A stretch of DNA of 16,788 nucleotides from SHAN690 sp040905305. GTDB taxonomy: Bacteria; Bacteroidota; Bacteroidia; Flavobacteriales_G; Salibacteraceae. Positions 14,801 to 16,788 of this stretch are shown one piece after another (the first letter of the stretch is position 1; each line of letters starts with the position of its first letter). The position numbers and the translations under genes are program-made. The stretch spans positions 1 through 16,788 of the forward strand of contig JBBDRU010000316.1 in NCBI GenBank assembly GCA_040905305.1. The letters are read 5' to 3'. Below the pieces are notes generated by a model that was given only the letters and a program-made list of their open reading frames with translations, was not told the origin of the DNA and searched no databases.

Positions 14801-14848
14801 TATTCCGAAAAAGTTCAGCTTTTCTTGGATTCTATTCCGAAAAAGTTC
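14801..14848. repeat. Direct repeat TATTCCGAAAAAGTTC
   Basis: Two identical 16-bp copies at 14801-14816 and 14833-14848, 32 bp (about three helical turns) apart, in an AT-rich stretch just after the toxin-antitoxin module. They could be paired protein sites or remains of a larger repeat. No gene nearby reads from them. Confidence 0.7.
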
Positions 14849-14982
14849 TATTTTTTTTAGAATAAACGAGATAAAAAATGAGTAGTGACAAAAGATTTTA
14901 AACGATGACACACTTAATTGAACATAACCTTTAAGATTAATTATTAACCAAAAAAGGGCAACCATATTCAGGCATGCTTAAA

Positions 14983-15175
14983 CTTGAAACTTGAAACCTG
15001 AAACTTTGAACCCCGCAATCCCGCAACCCCGCAAACCCACTCCAGCTTCGACACTTCGTCAAGCTCAGTGCAGGCAAGCTCAGCCTCCGTGGAAACTTGG
15101 AACTTGGAACTTGAAACCCACCTCCGATAAATCTAAGGTGGACGAAGCTTTGAACCTTGAACATTGAACATTGAA
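14983..15175. repeat. Composite repeat block right of the toxin-antitoxin module
   Basis: CTTGAAA-type heptamers (14983-15010), CAATCCCG octamers (15016-15039), the 55-bp repeat (15034-15088, identical to 13935-13989), CTTGGAA heptamers (15096-15116), ATCTAAGGTGGAC (15131-15143) and CTTTGAA-type heptamers (15148-15175). It has the same parts as 13878-14025 in a different order. Confidence 0.85.
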
Positions 15176-15197
15176 CCCGCAATCCCGCCAACCCGAA

Positions 15198-15280
15198 AAC
15201 CTTTCACCCTCCGAAGGTTTACCGTAGGAGGGCGCCAACCCGCAAACCTTTCACCCTCCCTAGGTTCACTATATGAGGGT
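15198..15280. repeat. 47-bp tandem repeat with hairpins
   Basis: AACCTTTCACCCTCC occurs at 15198-15212 and 15245-15259. Each copy pairs its CCCTCC or ACCCTC with a later GGAGGG (15227-15232) or GAGGGT (15275-15280) to form a hairpin. The loops differ but both contain AGGTT followed by a short AC-containing stretch. CCAACCCG octamers lie between and before the copies. Confidence 0.65.
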
Positions 15281-15328
15281 CAACAACAAAAAACAAACCC
15301 AACCGGTTGTTACAAAACAACAAAAGTG

Positions 15329-15361
15329 TTTGATACTAAAAAATAAAATTGTATTTTAGTA
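15329..15361 (+). promoter_or_regulatory. Promoter with overlapping operator-like palindrome
   Basis: TTTG (15329-15332), 19 bp, then TATTTTAG (15352-15359, 7/8 of TAnnTTTG) is the best full promoter match in the window. TACTAAAA (15334-15341) and TTTTAGTA (15354-15361) form a perfect 8-bp inverted repeat with a 12-bp centre, covering the spacer and the -7 element. A repressor bound there would block transcription of the gene starting at 15381. Confidence 0.6.
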
Positions 15362-15380
15362 CCAATCAAAAGCAATCATC

Positions 15381-16586
15381 ATGATTTTGGAAACCACCCT
15401 TCGGGAAGTTGTGACAGCTCAAAAAAAGGCACGTTCAGGTCGCGGGAAAGAGTTGTTGCGAGATCGATTGCAGACGCTTCCACAGCTGCATTCCCATGCA
15501 TTGATTGTGTCGGGAATACGCAGATGTGGCAAAAGCACCTTGTTATTTCAACTCCTGGAAGAACAGTATCCGGATGCTTTTTATCTCAATTTTGAAGACC
15601 CGAGGTTATATGGCTTTGAACCCAACGATTTTTCACGCCTTGATACCCTGATTGGCTCTTTTGAGGCCAAGGTATTGTTTTTTGACGAACTTCAGATTAT
15701 TGACGGATAGGAGCGCTTTGTTCGCCAAAAATTGGATCAAAATTTTCAGGTCATCATTACCGGGTCCAATGCCGCACTGCTCAGTGGGGAGTTGGGAACA
15801 AAACTTACGGGAAGGCATATTTCTATGGAGCTGTTTCCCTTTTCCTTTCACGAATTTTGTACCTTTAAAAAAGTGGAACCTACTCCAAAAGCTGTTGAAC
15901 AATACCTGCTCACAGGGGGTTTTCCCGAATATGTAAAACGGGGTGACAGCAGGATATTACACACCCTTTTTGAAGATATCCTGTTGCGCGACATCGCTGT
16001 CAGGTATGGGGTGCGTGATATTAAATCATTGCAAAGGGTGGCTTTGTACCTCATTTCAAACATAGGCAAACCGGTTACGGCAAACCGTATGAAATCACTT
16101 TTTGAAGTAAGTGCCACTAGCACGATGATGGAATATTTTTCACATCTTGAAATGGCTTACCTCTTTTTCTTCATCCCCAAATTCAGCTATTCCGTAAGAA
16201 AACAACTCATCAACCCAAGAAAAGTCTATGCCATCGATACCGGTTTGATCAGTGAAAATTCAACTTCCTTTTCAAAAGACAGGGGGCATAAATTTGAAAA
16301 CCTGGTGTTTTTACACCTGCGCCAAAATTTCAAAGAAATATATTATTTCAATGAAACAGGAGAATGTGATTTTGTGGTTTTTGAAAAGGGAAACTTTCGT
16401 GAAGCCATACAAGTGTGTATACAACTCACGCCTGATAATATTGACAGGGAGTTAAACGGACTCTTTGAAGCCCTTGAATTTTTTAAACAAACGCACGGGA
16501 CCCTTGTCACACTTAGTGAAAAGGATTCTTATAAAAAAAACGGAAAGAAAATTAGCATTGTTCCTGCACACGAGTTTTTTAAATAG
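15381..16586 (+). pseudogene. AAA (AAA_14)/DUF4143 ATPase gene with an in-frame TAG
   Basis: The frame encodes a 401-codon AAA_14 plus DUF4143 ATPase, a common prokaryotic family of unsettled function. Walker A is GIRRCGKST (about 45-53) and Walker B is VLFFDEL (about 97-103). Codon 110 is TAG (15708-15710), and the same frame then continues without interruption to 16586: ERFVRQKLD, the sensor-like VIITGSNAALLS, FPFSFHEF, LTGGFPEYV, LLRDIAVRYG, INPRKVYAIDTGLI and the C-terminal nuclease-like GHKFENLVFLHLR. Family members usually have Trp in the G-W-E-R-F context here, so one TGG-to-TAG change explains the break. Everything else looks intact, so the lesion is recent, a sequencing error, or read through. 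A truncated 109-aa product would keep both Walker motifs but lack the rest. Confidence 0.88.
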
Positions 16587-16623
16587 TATTTTTTTTACCT
16601 ACAGTCTACAGCATTTAGAAAAG

Positions 16624-16724
16624 TGATAGCCTGCTTCGCCGCCTGAAGCTTTGTCCTTCGTAGGACAATAGAGTAGAGCTATAAAGCACAAGGTGACCGC
16701 ACGGGCGGATTTCCGAAACTATCA
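16624..16724. repeat. Roughly 100-bp element bounded by TGATAG/CTATCA
   Basis: TGATAG (16624-16629) and CTATCA (16719-16724) bound a segment with an internal 7-bp hairpin (TTGTCCT-TCGT-AGGACAA, 16651-16668). The hairpin sequence resembles parts of other flavobacterial spacer repeats. No U-run follows, so it is not an evident terminator for the preceding pseudogene. Confidence 0.4.
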
Positions 16725-16732
16725 TCAATTAT

Positions 16733-16788
16733 CCCACTCCAGTTTCGACACTTCGACTTCGCTGAGTGCAGGCAAGCTCAGCCTCCGT
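16733..16788. repeat. Third, diverged copy of the 55-bp repeat
   Basis: CCCACTCCAG and GTGCAGGCAAGCTCAGCCTCC match 13935-13989 and 15034-15088, with changes in the centre (CTTCGACTTCGCTGAG instead of CTTCGTCAAGCTCAG). The window ends inside or at the end of this copy, whose last bases CCGT match the 15034 copy. Confidence 0.75.

Larger units (their letters stand above)
14783..15328. other. Gene-free spacer of dispersed repeats
   Basis: No gene is seen. It contains the TATTCCGAAAAAGTTC pair (14801-14848), the composite block mirroring the left flank (14983-15175), octamers ending in CCCG, and the 47-bp tandem of hairpins (15198-15280). Confidence 0.7.

Noticed and set aside
13902..15200. Repeat arrays that might be mistaken for a CRISPR
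   Set aside because: The units are 7-8 bp in tandem without unique spacers of 30-40 bp, and no cas gene is present.
13935..16788. Composite transposon or genomic island bounded by the 55-bp repeats
   Set aside because: No transposase, integrase or target-site duplication is seen, and the repeat looks like a widespread dispersed family. Kept only as a recombination possibility.

Overview
The window looks like a chromosomal segment from a member of the Bacteroidota, most likely class Flavobacteriia. Three things point there: a secreted protein ends in a type IX secretion (T9SS, Por-type) sorting domain; several upstream regions carry TAnnTTTG-type -7 elements; and the intergenic DNA is packed with short dispersed repeats of the kind common in flavobacterial genomes. 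No rRNA, tRNA, CRISPR array, transposase or phage gene was seen.

Layout, left to right. (1) 67-2478, plus strand: a CcoI/FixI-type copper P-type ATPase. (2) 2713-8122, minus strand: a complete phosphate-acquisition operon transcribed in the order OprO/P-type outer-membrane porin, pstS, pstC, pstA, pstB, phoU. The genes are tightly packed, with one 8-bp overlap and gaps of 9 to 55 bp. The two blocks converge on a repeat-bearing spacer. (3) 8123-8360: an unusually structured leader upstream of the porin. It has two PHO-box-like direct repeats with 11-bp spacing, an intrinsic terminator between them pointing toward the operon, and a 15-bp inverted repeat whose inner arm lies just before the start codon. 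(4) 8361-10298: mostly non-coding DNA full of nested and heptameric repeats, interrupted by one minus-strand Gmad2-domain lipoprotein. (5) 10299-13426, plus strand: a large LamG plus Ig/HYR-repeat T9SS surface protein, broken by a 100-N assembly gap inside its 243-bp repeat array and followed by a strong terminator. (6) 13543-15380: repeat-rich DNA around a two-gene toxin-antitoxin-like module (small antitoxin plus PIN-domain protein). (7) 15381-16586, plus strand: an AAA (AAA_14)/DUF4143 ATPase broken by one in-frame TAG. (8) 16587-16788: more dispersed repeats.

How the genes work together. The porin admits phosphate across the outer membrane, PstS captures it, PstCAB imports it using ATP, and PhoU reports transport status to the (unseen) PhoR/PhoB-type system, which probably acts on the boxes at 8165-8183 and 8333-8350. 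The other genes are functionally unrelated neighbours. The right half of the window looks like accessory DNA: a toxin-antitoxin module, a decayed ATPase and a surface protein with expanding repeats.

I do not see a clearly new multi-gene system. The most interesting observations are the two-promoter/terminator/long-range-stem architecture of the phosphate operon leader, the heptanucleotide arrays in the spacers, the 55-bp perfect direct repeats flanking the toxin-antitoxin module, and the single-base inactivation of the AAA/DUF4143 gene, which is preceded by an operator-like palindrome.
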